Shown here one piece after another: positions 32,171 to 42,179 of a stretch of DNA of 45,431 nt. The stretch's first letter is position 1; the number at the start of each line of letters is the position of its first letter. Position numbers and translations under genes: made by a program. The notes under the pieces are model-generated. The model was not told where the DNA came from. It saw only the letters and a program-made list of their open reading frames with translations, and ran no database searches. The DNA is from CAYRWM01 sp964428055 (GTDB taxonomy: Bacteria; Bacillota; Clostridia; Christensenellales; Christensenellaceae), in NCBI GenBank assembly GCA_964428055.1, contig CAYRWM010000014.1:1-45431 (forward strand), given 5' to 3'.

Positions 32171-33322
32171 TTGAAGAAGATCGCCATACTGGGTGCCACC
32201 GGTTCAGTAGGTTCCCAGACAGCCGATGTTGCTGCAAAACTAAGTGATGATTTTAATGTCGTTTGCATTTCAGCAAACAGCAACTGGGAAAAAGCAGTCC
32301 GTACAGCGGAATGCCTGAAACCCGGTCATATTGTTATGGGTGATCCTGATGCTGCGGAAAAGGTCAGGGACGCCCTCAGTTATGAAGCAGTCGTTTACGA
32401 TTCCTTTGCCTGCGCTCCTGAAGCGGTTGCGGAGAGCGGTACCGAGTACGCTGTTCTGGCCACTTCGGGGATACAGGGCATCTCTGTTTTTGAGCACTGC
32501 ATGAAAAATGGTATACCTGTAGGCCTTGCGAACAAGGAGACTGTAGTTTGCGGTGGAGATTATGTCCGTGGATTGATGAAGGCTACGGGAACTCCCGTAT
32601 ATCCCATTGACAGTGAGCACTCTGCAATATACCAGTGCCTCGGATGCAGTTTTGAAGCAGGCAGTGATGTCAGATCGATAATTCTCACCGCTTCAGGCGG
32701 TCCCTTTTACGGTAAGACTTCAGATGAGCTTAAGGATGTGACTCCCGAAATGGCGCTCAGACATCCAAGCTGGAATATGGGCAGAAAGATAACCATAGAT
32801 TCAGCCACACTTGCGAACAAGGGTCAGGAAGTCATTGAAGTGGGTTATCTGTTCGGAGTACCTTCGGAAAAGATAAATGTGCTCATCCATCCGCAGAGTA
32901 TAGTCCATTCTGCTGTCGAGTTCGAAGACGGTTGCATACTTGCCCAGATGGGGCCTACTGATATGAGGCTGCCTATACAGCTGGCGCTTGAGGAGAATAC
33001 CCGTAAGGATGGAGAACTTGTAAGTGCCCTGGATCTTGCCGAGGTCGGCACGCTAACGTTTGACAGACCCGATATGGGTAGTTTCAGATGCTTAAGTCTC
33101 GCATATGACGCGCTTAAGGCAGGAGGTTCGCTTCCCGCGGTATATTCTATTGCCGATGACGCGGCCGTGGAATTGTTCCTGTCCGGATCCGTCGCTTTTT
33201 CGGAGATTCCGGATATAATCGGAAATGCTATGGAACGACACGCAGATGCCGTATGCTGCAGTGTCGATGAAATACTCAGTCTTGATGCCGAAATTAAAAA
33301 AGAGATAATGGCCTCTTTCTGA
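32171..33322 (+). CDS. dxr: 1-deoxy-D-xylulose-5-phosphate reductoisomerase
   Basis: A 383-residue enzyme of the MEP isoprenoid pathway, converting DXP to MEP with NADPH. The NADPH loop is ILGATGSVGSQT. Substrate and metal segments are PIDSEHSAIYQCL, ASGGPF, HPSWNMGRKITIDSATLANK and HPQSIVHSAVEF. Initiation is at a TTG seven bases after AGGAGGG (32157-32163). Together with IspG it feeds the UppS reaction. Confidence 0.97.
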   Translation: MKKIAILGATGSVGSQTADVAAKLSDDFNVVCISANSNWEKAVRTAECLKPGHIVMGDPDAAEKVRDALSYEAVVYDSFACAPEAVAESGTEYAVLATSGIQGISVFEHCMKNGIPVGLANKETVVCGGDYVRGLMKATGTPVYPIDSEHSAIYQCLGCSFEAGSDVRSIILTASGGPFYGKTSDELKDVTPEMALRHPSWNMGRKITIDSATLANKGQEVIEVGYLFGVPSEKINVLIHPQSIVHSAVEFEDGCILAQMGPTDMRLPIQLALEENTRKDGELVSALDLAEVGTLTFDRPDMGSFRCLSLAYDALKAGGSLPAVYSIADDAAVELFLSGSVAFSEIPDIIGNAMERHADAVCCSVDEILSLDAEIKKEIMASF

Positions 33323-33344
33323 AAGGAGAGCGGAGTTTAGGAGC

Positions 33345-34370
33345 ATGGAAACAGTACTAACGGTTATAATCGGTCTGCTTCTGCTGACAGCTTTCGTCGT
33401 AATTCATGAATGGGGTCATTTTTTTGTTGCAAAGAAATGCGGGATCGAGATGCAGGAGTTCTCGATCGGTTTCGGTCCAAAGCTTATCAGCCGTAAGGGC
33501 AAGGACGGAATGCAGTATTCTCTGCGCGCCATCCTCTTCGGAGGCTATGTAAAGTTCGCCGGCGAGGATGATGACCCAGAGAACAATGCGCTGAACCGCG
33601 CAAGCCTCAAGGACCGCTGCCTTATTGTCGTAGCCGGCGCAGCTATGAACTTCGTTACGGCATTTGTCCTTGCAGTCATTTTTCTGTCAGTGTTCGGCGG
33701 GAGTCTGCCTGCGATTGACAAGGTTATGCCGGGATCGAGTGCTGAAAAGTGCGGCGTTCAGTCCGGCGATGTCATAACGGAGATGAACGGTGTGCGCATC
33801 GATATGTTCGAAGATCTTACGTACGCCATAGATGCCGGAAACGGGTCGGAGATGACGCTCACAGTCATCAGGGGCGACAGCGAGGAACACTTTGAGATAC
33901 CGTATGAACTGCAGGAGGATGGTTCCTACAAAGTGGGACTTAACGGATTCAATGCCGTTAAGTGTTCATATTCTTTTGTAGAATCGGTCGGGCTCTCATT
34001 CAAGTGGCTCGGTATGCTCGTTAAGGAACTGTTCAGTGCGCTTGGTGCGGTATTCACAACTCCCACCGGAATAACCAATCTTGCAGGTCCCGTAGGAACG
34101 ATCAGTATAATCGGAGAGGCCGCACGGATGGGGGCTGAGAGCATGCTGAGGCTGGCATCTCTCATAAGCATAAACCTTGCAGTCATAAATCTTATGCCCA
34201 TTCCTGCACTGGATGGCGGCAAACTGCTGATGTATGCGATAGAAGCGATCAGGAAAAAGCCAGTGTCACAGAAAGTCGAAGCGGGTATAACCGTTATCGG
34301 TTTTCTGGCCATAATCGGTTTTGCGATAATACTGACTGTTCAGGATGTTGCAAGACTGGCCGGAGGTTGA
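33345..34370 (+). CDS. rseP: Site-2 protease RseP
   Basis: A 341-residue intramembrane zinc metalloprotease. The catalytic HEWGH lies in the first helix (residues about 21-25), a single PDZ domain follows near residues 115-190 (VMPGSSAEKCGVQSGDVI), and the second metal motif is NLMPIPALDGGKLL near residue 286. It cleaves membrane-bound anti-sigma factors or remnant signal peptides; its substrate is not in this window. The stop is one base before ispG. Confidence 0.96.
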   Translation: METVLTVIIGLLLLTAFVVIHEWGHFFVAKKCGIEMQEFSIGFGPKLISRKGKDGMQYSLRAILFGGYVKFAGEDDDPENNALNRASLKDRCLIVVAGAAMNFVTAFVLAVIFLSVFGGSLPAIDKVMPGSSAEKCGVQSGDVITEMNGVRIDMFEDLTYAIDAGNGSEMTLTVIRGDSEEHFEIPYELQEDGSYKVGLNGFNAVKCSYSFVESVGLSFKWLGMLVKELFSALGAVFTTPTGITNLAGPVGTISIIGEAARMGAESMLRLASLISINLAVINLMPIPALDGGKLLMYAIEAIRKKPVSQKVEAGITVIGFLAIIGFAIILTVQDVARLAGG

Positions 34371-34371
34371 T

Positions 34372-35427
34372 ATGAAAGTTTCAAGAGAAGTCCGCATAGG
34401 CGATATCATAATAGGCGGAGGAAGGGAAATAGCCATTCAGTCTATGACTAATACAGAGACCAAGGATGTCGCTTCTACAGTGAGTCAGATAAAGAGACTC
34501 GAAAAAGCCGGATGCGAGATAGTCAGGTGTGCGGTATATGATACCGAGTGTGCAGATGTTATTCCGCTGATCAAAAAAGAGATTGGCATACCGCTTGTTG
34601 CCGATATCCATTTCGACTACCGTGTGGCTGTAGCGGCTATTAAGAACGGAGCGGATAAGGTAAGGATCAATCCCGGCAACATAGGCGGCAGGGAAAAGAT
34701 ACTGGAAGTCGTTAAAGCTGCTAAGGATCACGGCATTCCAATTAGAGTGGGCGGAAATACCGGTTCGCTCCCGGAGGATATTGCCGCTTCTGATATGAGG
34801 GCTTCTGACGCTCTGGTAGTCAGTGCTGAAAGAAATATAGCTGTGCTTGAGGAAGCCGGATTCAGTGATATAGTTGTTTCTCTGAAGTCTTCGGATGTCA
34901 GGACAACGGTGGAAGCCTACAGAAAAATGGCTGAAAAATATGATTATCCGCTGCACCTCGGTATAACCGAGGCGGGGATATATGAAGATGCAGCCGTTAA
35001 ATCCGCTATAGGACTTGGAGCGCTCCTTCTTGACGGTATTGGCGACACCATAAGGGTATCCGTATCCGGAGATCCGGTGAGCGAGATATCAATAGCCAAA
35101 AAGATACTCGCATTTACAGGTCTCGGCAAAAGCGGGGTTGAGATCGTGTCCTGTCCTACGTGTTCGAGGTGCTCTCTTGATATTGAGAGCATAGTAAAGC
35201 AACTGAAGGAGTATACTGCTGACTTCAATGGCTGCTTTAAGGTCGCTGTTATGGGCTGCGTGGTAAACGGGCCCGGCGAGGCAAAGGGCGCGGATTTCGG
35301 TATAGCCGGCGGAAAAGGTAAAGCAATGCTGTTCGTTAAGGGAGATGAACCCAGGTTTATAGGTGAAGATGATATCATCTCTGAGTTAAAGGTCCTTTGC
35401 GACCGTTTCGAGCGCTCCGGAAGATGA
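34372..35427 (+). CDS. ispG: 4-hydroxy-3-methylbut-2-enyl diphosphate synthase IspG (GcpE)
   Basis: A 351-residue 4Fe-4S enzyme of the MEP pathway. The TIM-barrel start IAIQSMTNTETKDV, the DIHFDYRVAVAA segment and PGNIG are present. The cluster ligands lie in SCPTCSRC and VMGCVVNGPGEA. The ATG at 34372 after GGAGG (34362-34366) replaces a longer frame starting at 34345 inside rseP. It shares a probable transcript with dxr. Confidence 0.97.
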   Translation: MKVSREVRIGDIIIGGGREIAIQSMTNTETKDVASTVSQIKRLEKAGCEIVRCAVYDTECADVIPLIKKEIGIPLVADIHFDYRVAVAAIKNGADKVRINPGNIGGREKILEVVKAAKDHGIPIRVGGNTGSLPEDIAASDMRASDALVVSAERNIAVLEEAGFSDIVVSLKSSDVRTTVEAYRKMAEKYDYPLHLGITEAGIYEDAAVKSAIGLGALLLDGIGDTIRVSVSGDPVSEISIAKKILAFTGLGKSGVEIVSCPTCSRCSLDIESIVKQLKEYTADFNGCFKVAVMGCVVNGPGEAKGADFGIAGGKGKAMLFVKGDEPRFIGEDDIISELKVLCDRFERSGR

Positions 35428-35444
35428 TATTTTGGCCTTAATGA

Positions 35445-35474
35445 TTGACTTGCATTCGATAATGGCATTATAAT
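35445..35474 (+). promoter_or_regulatory. Promoter for secDF
   Basis: TTGACT (35445-35450), 18 bases, then TATAAT (35469-35474). An AAGGAGG site (35497-35503) follows before secD. Confidence 0.78.
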
Positions 35475-35514
35475 ATTTTAGTATGTTTTATAAACCAAGG
35501 AGGATATTTGCAGG

Positions 35515-36804
35515 ATGAAAGCCAAAAGCCTGATCGGCCTCATCGTGATAATAGTCCTGATAGCGATATTCGGATTTATTATCATTAACGGGCTGAGTGT
35601 GGGCATCTACGATTTTAAGCCTCTGACAGGTATACAGCAGGGACTTGATATCACCGGTGGTGTATATGTAGTGTACCAGGCCGATGACGAGACCCCGGCT
35701 GAAGATCTTGAGGACGGCATAGACGGTGCGATGACTGTGTTCAGAACGCGTCTTGACGCCAAAGGTCTTACCGAAGCGACTATAACGAAACAAGGCAGCG
35801 ACAGCATCCGTATCGAGATCCCGATAAACGAGACGAGCGAGATGCAGGATGCGAACGAGATCTCCCAGTATATCGGTAAACCCGCTAAGCTGACATTCGT
35901 TTCACCTGAGGATGAGGTAATACTCTCGGGTGATGATATCGTCTCAGCTGATCCGATCATGACCGATAACAGTGAGTATCAGGTCTCATTCGTCCTGAGT
36001 GACGAGGGCGCACAGAAGTTCGCTGAAGCTACAGAGAAATACTTAAAGCAGGTAATATCCATCAAACTCGATGACACTGTCATATCAGCACCGACAGTCC
36101 AGTCCGTAATAGCGGGCGGCCGCGGTGTCATCGAAGGACAGTTCACTCAGGAAGAGGTCATAAACCTCGCTGACCAGATCGAGAGCGGTGCTCTGCCGAT
36201 AAACCTGAATGAGGTTGAGGTCAGATCCATGAGTGCTACGCTCGGTGAAGATGCTCTTTCAAACAGCATCAAGGCCGGTATCATCGGACTCATCATACTG
36301 ATGATATTTATGGTATTTATGTACAGAGTTCCCGGAGTTACTGCAGTAATAGCGCTGGTGCTCTATATAGAACTCGTCATAATGCTGCTGGGCAGTGTGC
36401 CCGGAGTACAGCTGACATTGCCAGGTATCGCCGGTATCGTCCTCGGTATCGGTATGGCGGTCGATGCCAATGTCATCATGTTCGAGAGGTTTAAGGAGGA
36501 AGTGCACGCGGGCAGGACGCTCAGAGTCGCTCACAGATACAGTTTCAAAAAAGCTTTCATCACTATCCTTGATTCAAATATCACGACACTGATTTGTGCT
36601 ATAGTTCTCGCAATATTCGGCGTAGGTACTATCAAGAGCTTTGCGTTCACTCTCATAATCAGTATTTGCGTATCAATGTTCACGGCTCTCGTTGTCACGA
36701 GGGGCCTCATGAAGCTCGTTATAAACATGAAGTCTGATCAGACAAAAACAGGAGCATTTGTGAGACCGAAACGTATAGCCGAGAAGGGAGGTGCTGCTGA
36801 ATGA
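35515..36804 (+). CDS. secD: Protein translocase subunit SecD
   Basis: A 429-residue RND-type membrane protein that works with SecF to pull proteins through the Sec channel using the proton or ion gradient. A first transmembrane helix (residues about 5-27) is followed by a large extracellular P1 domain (GLDITGGVYVVYQ; VIAGGRGVIEGQFT) and five further helices with GIGMAVDANVIMFERFKEE. The length is on the short side but typical of clostridial SecD. The start AAGGAGG is 11 bases away. The stop overlaps secF by four bases (ATGA). Confidence 0.95.
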   Translation: MKAKSLIGLIVIIVLIAIFGFIIINGLSVGIYDFKPLTGIQQGLDITGGVYVVYQADDETPAEDLEDGIDGAMTVFRTRLDAKGLTEATITKQGSDSIRIEIPINETSEMQDANEISQYIGKPAKLTFVSPEDEVILSGDDIVSADPIMTDNSEYQVSFVLSDEGAQKFAEATEKYLKQVISIKLDDTVISAPTVQSVIAGGRGVIEGQFTQEEVINLADQIESGALPINLNEVEVRSMSATLGEDALSNSIKAGIIGLIILMIFMVFMYRVPGVTAVIALVLYIELVIMLLGSVPGVQLTLPGIAGIVLGIGMAVDANVIMFERFKEEVHAGRTLRVAHRYSFKKAFITILDSNITTLICAIVLAIFGVGTIKSFAFTLIISICVSMFTALVVTRGLMKLVINMKSDQTKTGAFVRPKRIAEKGGAAE

Positions 36805-37757
36805 TAGTTCAGAAATTAAAGTACCTCATGTGGATACCTATCGCGATACTCATAGTCGGACTCATTGTGGGCTTTGCAAACGGCGGGCTTAATCTCGGTA
36901 TTGATTTTACCGGCGGCAGTCTGACAACTTACGATATAGGTGAAGAATTTGATACTGAGACTGTTCTCAGTGCAGTAAAGGATGCTGGGATAGAAGATGC
37001 GCAGGTCGTCAAGTCCGGTGATAACTGGCAGTCTGCTGTCGTTCGCACACAGGATATCGGCGAATCCGAGCTGCAGGCTGAAGTCAATGCCAGGGTTCTT
37101 GATAATATCAAGGAAACCTATCCCAATGCAGTTATAAGCAGCGAAGACCGTGTAGGCGCTACTACGAGCGGAGACCTTGTATTCAGTGCATTCTTATCTG
37201 TTTTGGTAGCTTGCGGACTGATGCTCATTTATATATGGATCAGGTTTGAGCTTTGGTCAGGTATAGCATCGGTTGTGGCTCTGCTGCATGATGTCGGTAT
37301 AATGACTGCCGTGATGGCGATCGTTCAGATGTCTATTAACAGTTCTTATATAGCGGCATGTCTGACCATAGTAGGTTACTCCATCAACAACACGATAGTT
37401 CTTCTGGACAGACTCCGTGACAACAAGAACACGCTGCCCAAAGGTCAGTACTCATACGAAGAACTGGGCAACATGAGTATTAAGGCTTCTCTCGGAAGAA
37501 CGATCAATACCACGATTACGACTCTTATAATGATCATAGCGCTCTATGTGCTCGGTGTGGATACCATAAAGGAGTTCACGCTGCCGATTATCATCGGTCT
37601 GATCGCAGGTACGTTCTCGTCAGTATTCCTCGCTGTTCCCATGACTATATACATGGAGAAGGCTGCTGATAAGAGGAAGGCGCTTCAGGGAACAAAGAAA
37701 AAGGCAAAGAAGAAGATCGCAAAGAAGACAAAGAAGAGCGGCAAAAAGAAAAAGTGA
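36801..37757 (+). CDS. secF: Protein translocase subunit SecF with Lys-rich tail
   Basis: A 318-residue partner of SecD with six predicted helices. N-terminal GLNLGIDFTGGSLTTYD and the second-half block VGYSINNTIVLLDRLRDNK are diagnostic. The final 25 or so residues are mostly Lys and Ala, giving a strongly basic cytoplasmic tail that could contact ribosomes or lipid. It is translationally coupled to secD. Confidence 0.95.
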   Translation: MIVQKLKYLMWIPIAILIVGLIVGFANGGLNLGIDFTGGSLTTYDIGEEFDTETVLSAVKDAGIEDAQVVKSGDNWQSAVVRTQDIGESELQAEVNARVLDNIKETYPNAVISSEDRVGATTSGDLVFSAFLSVLVACGLMLIYIWIRFELWSGIASVVALLHDVGIMTAVMAIVQMSINSSYIAACLTIVGYSINNTIVLLDRLRDNKNTLPKGQYSYEELGNMSIKASLGRTINTTITTLIMIIALYVLGVDTIKEFTLPIIIGLIAGTFSSVFLAVPMTIYMEKAADKRKALQGTKKKAKKKIAKKTKKSGKKKK

Positions 37758-37775
37758 TCGAACAATAACGGATAG

Positions 37776-37802
37776 AGGCTTTCTTCAAGGGGAAAGCCTT
37801 TA
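37776..37802 (+). terminator. Probable terminator after secF
   Basis: AGGCTTTC (37776-37783) pairs with GAAAGCCT (37792-37799) and is followed by a short interrupted T tract. It is weaker than the other terminators in the window. Confidence 0.5.
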
Positions 37803-37815
37803 TTGATTTAAGGAC

Positions 37816-39501
37816 ATGAAGACGCGGATATTAGAGAGAGAAGGAATAAAAGGAGCCGGTGCTTCGGCTGATAAGTGTCTTAAGGAACTCGGCCTGCACA
37901 GATATGTGGCGGAGATAGTCTCCAAGCGCGTTCCGCTGAGCGATATAGATGCTTTTCTCAATCCGGATATCAGGGATATGCACAGTCCTGATCTCTTCAA
38001 TGACATGGGGAAGGCAGTGGAACTTATCCACAAGGCAGTCCGAGAGAACAGGCAGATATGCGTATACGGCGACTATGATGTTGACGGCATATGCGCATCG
38101 GTCATCCTCTACAGGACGCTGGTACGTATGACCCCGAACGTATCGGTATATATACCCGAACGGAATTCGGAAGGGTACGGCATTGGCGCTGAAAACGCAA
38201 GCAGACTCCTTGCGGAGGGAACAGGTCTGCTTATAAGTGTTGACTGTGGTTCTTCTGATGCTGAGGCTGTTTCCATTCTGAAGCAGGGCGGGGCTGACGT
38301 CATTATCACCGACCATCACATTTGTACCGGAGATATCGGCGCAGATGCTTTTATGAATCCAAAATGTCCTCAGGAGAAATACCCGTATAAGGACCTGTGC
38401 GGCGCCGGAGTGGCTTTTAAGCTCGCATGTGCACTGACGGGCAGGTCTGCATTCAATCTTATCGATTTCGCTGCTCTCGCGACTGTGGCGGATATGGTGC
38501 CGCTCTCGGGTGAGAACCGAATTATAGCTGCCAAGGGTATATATAAGATCAGAAAAGCCCCAGACCCGTGTCTTAAGGCTCTGCTTGATGTTACGGGTAT
38601 TGACTGCCGCGATCTGACCAGTGAGACGATCTCCTTCAGCATAGCTCCGCGAATCAATGCCGCGGGCAGAGTTGAATCACCTAAGACGGCTTTCAGTCTT
38701 CTTTCAGACAGTGATGTCGATCCTACGGAACTCGAGCGTCTTGCCAAAGAGCTCTGTTCACTCAATGCAAAAAGACAGTCTCTCCAGCGGGATATGCTCG
38801 CCGATGCGAAGTCAATGATATCGGGCAGGATAGGAAATTCCATAGTCCTAAGGAGCAGTGAATGGGAACCGGGACTGCTCGGGTTAACAGCTGCAAGACT
38901 TGTTGCCGAAAACTGTGTGCCCGTAGTGCTTTTAAGCAGCAGAAGCGGACAGTGGATCGGTTCTGCAAGGAGCATAGACTCTATAAACATACATGATGCG
39001 CTATCTAATTTCGCGTCTATGTTCAGCCGTTTCGGAGGTCATTCCATGGCGGCAGGCCTTACTGTAAAGGATGAGTGCATAGATGAGTTTTCGAAGAGTT
39101 TCACGCGCTATATGAATGAGACTTATGATCACAGTTCATTAGTCAGGAGACTGTACTATGACGTAGAGGCTGATCTCAGTGAAGTTGATATGAAACTCAT
39201 AGAGGATATGGCGCTGCTTGAACCGTACGGAAGGTCGGGTGCTTCGGTTGATTCCAATCCTGCGCCCAGTTTTCTGTTCAGAGGTGTTGAACTTACCGAT
39301 ATAAGACCTATAGGCGGAGGTGCTCATGCAAGGTTTGTGATGCATCAGTCGGGTAAGAGAATGAGCTGTGTTGCTTTCAATACGCCGGCTGAGGATATAC
39401 CTGACATAGCGGATGTGACTGGTTCTCTGAAGGTCAGTTCCTACAGCGGTAATATTGAACTCACAGCGGAAGCGGCAGTAGCGAGCGATGTTGAGTTTTA
39501 A
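37816..39501 (+). CDS. recJ: Single-stranded-DNA-specific exonuclease RecJ
   Basis: A 561-residue 5'-3' exonuclease of the DHH superfamily used in recombination and repair. Motif I is VYGDYDVDGICAS (near residue 75) and the DHH motif is VIITDHHICTGD (near 161). The DHHA1 block FGGHSMAAGLTV is near 412, and a C-terminal OB-like region (PIGGGAHARFVM) follows. The ATG at 37816 sits only one base after AAGGA, an unusually tight spacing; no better in-frame start is seen. Its promoter is not obvious. Confidence 0.95.
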   Translation: MKTRILEREGIKGAGASADKCLKELGLHRYVAEIVSKRVPLSDIDAFLNPDIRDMHSPDLFNDMGKAVELIHKAVRENRQICVYGDYDVDGICASVILYRTLVRMTPNVSVYIPERNSEGYGIGAENASRLLAEGTGLLISVDCGSSDAEAVSILKQGGADVIITDHHICTGDIGADAFMNPKCPQEKYPYKDLCGAGVAFKLACALTGRSAFNLIDFAALATVADMVPLSGENRIIAAKGIYKIRKAPDPCLKALLDVTGIDCRDLTSETISFSIAPRINAAGRVESPKTAFSLLSDSDVDPTELERLAKELCSLNAKRQSLQRDMLADAKSMISGRIGNSIVLRSSEWEPGLLGLTAARLVAENCVPVVLLSSRSGQWIGSARSIDSINIHDALSNFASMFSRFGGHSMAAGLTVKDECIDEFSKSFTRYMNETYDHSSLVRRLYYDVEADLSEVDMKLIEDMALLEPYGRSGASVDSNPAPSFLFRGVELTDIRPIGGGAHARFVMHQSGKRMSCVAFNTPAEDIPDIADVTGSLKVSSYSGNIELTAEAAVASDVEF

Positions 39502-39519
39502 CATTAAAGATGATAATAT
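39491..39519 (+). promoter_or_regulatory. Promoter for the rel operon
   Basis: TTGAGT (39491-39496), 17 bases, then TAATAT (39514-39519) preceded by TGA, an extended -10. The -35 lies inside the end of recJ. Confidence 0.55.
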
Positions 39520-39552
39520 AGGAAACAAATTCAAATGCAGAAGGATGTTCCG

Positions 39553-41721
39553 ATGATAGACGCTAAAGATGAATACAAACGTTTTGTTCATCTGTACGGA
39601 CTTGAAGATAACGATAGTCTGGAAAAGGCTTTTGAGGTTGCGGTAAAGGCGCATGAGGGTCAGTACCGTCATTCCGGAGAGCCTTTTGTTACCCATCCTA
39701 TCGCTGTTGCCTCCATACTTGCCGAGCTTGGTATGGATAACGACACTATAATTGCCGGTTTGTTGCATGACGTCATAGAGGACACATCCATTACAAATGA
39801 ACAGATTAGACAGATTTTCTCGCCTGAGATCGCAAAACTTGTAGACGGAGTCACAAAACTCAAGGATCTCGAGTTCAATTCATATGAAGAACAGCAGGCC
39901 GAAAGCTTGAGGAAGATGTTCCTTGCTATGGCTGCAGACATAAGGGTGGTCATAATAAAGCTCGCCGACAGGCTGCACAATATGAGGACACTCAAATACC
40001 AGTCCGAGAATAAGCAGATAGAAAAAGCAAAAGAGACTCTTGAGATCTACGCACCTCTTGCTCACAGGCTGGGGATCAACGCTATCAAATGGGAACTTGA
40101 GGATCTCAGCCTTAAATTCCTGGATCCTGACAGATATTTCGAGATCGCGCACAGGATTGAGGGTACAAGGACTGAGAGAGAGAAGTACCTCAAAGACGTT
40201 ATTGAAAAGCTTGAGACAAAACTCAGCGAACTCAATATTCCCGCACAGATCGAGGGAAGACCTAAACATATTTACAGCATCCATAAGAAGATGGCCGACA
40301 AGAACAAGGTCTTTGAAGAGGTGTACGATCTCATTGGGATTAGGATCATAGTCAAGTCAATAAAGGACTGCTACGGAGCTCTTGGACTGGTCCATACTAT
40401 CTGGAAGCCTCTTCCCATGAGGTTCAAGGATTATATAGCTGTTCCGAAGAACAATATGTATCAGTCTCTGCATACAACTCTTCTCGGTGATGACGGCAGA
40501 CCTTTCGAAGTCCAGATAAGGACTTTTGAAATGCACAAGACCGCAGAGTACGGCATCGCTGCGCACTGGAAGTACAAAGAGGGTTCCGACAAGAGCGACA
40601 ACCTCGATTCTCATCTTGCATGGCTCAGGGAACTCATGGACTGGCAGACCGACATGAAGGATTCCAAGGAGTTTATGGAATCCCTTAAGATAGACCTTTT
40701 TGCCGATGATGCATTTGTGTTCACGCCAAAGGGCGATGTTCATGAGCTGCCTTTAGGTTCCACGCCTTTGGATTTTGCTTACAGTATCCACAGCGAGATC
40801 GGACATCATTGCGTAGGCGCCAAGGTCAACGGCAAGATGGTGCCGCTCGACTATGTTTTAAAGACCGGCGATATAGTAGAGATAGTTACCTCAAATTCAT
40901 CCAAGGGCCCCAGTTCCGACTGGCTCAACATAGTCAAGACAAATCAGGCCAGGAGCAAGATACGCCAGTGGATCAAGAGAGAGAACAAGGCTGATAATAT
41001 CGAACTGGGCAAGAGCGAACTTGAAAAAGAGGCAAAGAGTCAGGGCTTCGTATTGTCCAGGCTGCTTGACAAAAAGCTTATGGAGCCTATGTTCAGGCGC
41101 TATTCTTTTAAGACGATCGATGATATGTATGCAGCTGTCGGATACGGCGGCGTTACGGCTAAACAGATAGTTACCTGGCTGATCCAGAATTCCGGCATCA
41201 GATCCGCTGCAAAACAGCCGCAGCCTCAGATGGTTGTTGTCAAGAACCCTGAAGGTGAGAAGGGCGGAAAAGGTTCTTCCGAGATAAAGGTGAAGAACGA
41301 GAGCGGTATGCTGGTACGTCTTGCCAGTTGCTGTAATCCCGTTTACGGCGATGAGATAGTAGGATATATAACAAGGGGCCGCGGTGTTTCCGTTCACAGA
41401 GCAGACTGCAAGAGTCTTATGAAGAGCAATACCGAAAAGGACCGTCTGATCGAAGTTGAGTGGGCTGACAACAAAGGAACAAGATATCCCGTCAGGATAC
41501 AGATTATAGCAAGCGACAGACCCGGCCTTATAGCAGATATAACCAAGACTATTTACAATATCGGCAGCGATATACAGTCTATAAAGGCAAATACCACCGA
41601 GAACAGGACGGCTGTTATAGGCGCTGTAATAACCATTTCATCCGTTGATGATGTGCAGGATATATTAAGACGCATAAAGAGTCTTAAAGGCGTCATGGAT
41701 GCTACGAGGGCGAATCAATGA
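39553..41721 (+). CDS. rel: Bifunctional (p)ppGpp synthetase/hydrolase Rel
   Basis: A 722-residue stringent-response enzyme. The HD hydrolase domain (GLLHDVIEDTSI near residue 70) is intact. The synthetase domain has IYSIHKKMADK and RFKDYIAVPKNNMYQSLHTT, with the RxKD form typical of bifunctional Rel rather than RelA. A TGS domain (FTPKGDVHELPLGSTPLDFAY), a Cys-rich zinc-finger region (LASCCNPVYGDE) and a C-terminal ACT domain follow. Start ATG 39553 has AAGGA seven bases upstream; an ATG at 39535 is possible and adds six residues. The dtd start overlaps the stop. Confidence 0.96.
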   Translation: MIDAKDEYKRFVHLYGLEDNDSLEKAFEVAVKAHEGQYRHSGEPFVTHPIAVASILAELGMDNDTIIAGLLHDVIEDTSITNEQIRQIFSPEIAKLVDGVTKLKDLEFNSYEEQQAESLRKMFLAMAADIRVVIIKLADRLHNMRTLKYQSENKQIEKAKETLEIYAPLAHRLGINAIKWELEDLSLKFLDPDRYFEIAHRIEGTRTEREKYLKDVIEKLETKLSELNIPAQIEGRPKHIYSIHKKMADKNKVFEEVYDLIGIRIIVKSIKDCYGALGLVHTIWKPLPMRFKDYIAVPKNNMYQSLHTTLLGDDGRPFEVQIRTFEMHKTAEYGIAAHWKYKEGSDKSDNLDSHLAWLRELMDWQTDMKDSKEFMESLKIDLFADDAFVFTPKGDVHELPLGSTPLDFAYSIHSEIGHHCVGAKVNGKMVPLDYVLKTGDIVEIVTSNSSKGPSSDWLNIVKTNQARSKIRQWIKRENKADNIELGKSELEKEAKSQGFVLSRLLDKKLMEPMFRRYSFKTIDDMYAAVGYGGVTAKQIVTWLIQNSGIRSAAKQPQPQMVVVKNPEGEKGGKGSSEIKVKNESGMLVRLASCCNPVYGDEIVGYITRGRGVSVHRADCKSLMKSNTEKDRLIEVEWADNKGTRYPVRIQIIASDRPGLIADITKTIYNIGSDIQSIKANTTENRTAVIGAVITISSVDDVQDILRRIKSLKGVMDATRANQ

Positions 41722-42167
41722 GAGCGGTAGTTCAGCGTGTTGCATCTGCTTCTGTTTCTGTCGGCGGCGACATGATATCCGAGATCGGGAAAGGTTTGAT
41801 GATACTTGTCGGTATAGCATCGGACGATACTGAAAAAGATGTTGATTATATATCATCAAAATGCTGCAACTTAAGGATATTCGATGATGAGAACGGTGTG
41901 ATGAACCTTTCTGCGCAGGAGACCGGCGGTGAGATACTCCTTGTGTCTCAGTTTACGCTCATGGGAGATGCGAGGAAGGGCAGAAGACCGAGTTATATAA
42001 AAGCGGCCGGTCCCGAGATTGCGGTTCCGTTGTATGAAAAATTGGCATCCATGCTCAAAGACTGCGGCTTTACGGTGAAGACGGGTATCTTCGGAGCTGA
42101 TATGCAGGTCGCGCTCGTTAACGACGGGCCTGTCACTATACTGCTGGACAGCAGAAAAACTTTTTAG
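41718..42167 (+). CDS. dtd: D-aminoacyl-tRNA deacylase
   Basis: A 149-residue proofreading hydrolase that removes D-amino acids or glycine mischarged on tRNAs. MRAVVQRVASASVSV opens the protein. The catalytic loops LLVSQFTLMGDARKGRRPSY and VNDGPVTILLDS are family-perfect. The start overlaps the rel stop by four bases (ATGA). The rel-dtd pairing is common in Firmicutes. Confidence 0.97.
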   Translation: MRAVVQRVASASVSVGGDMISEIGKGLMILVGIASDDTEKDVDYISSKCCNLRIFDDENGVMNLSAQETGGEILLVSQFTLMGDARKGRRPSYIKAAGPEIAVPLYEKLASMLKDCGFTVKTGIFGADMQVALVNDGPVTILLDSRKTF

Positions 42168-42179
42168 GAGTCGAAAATC

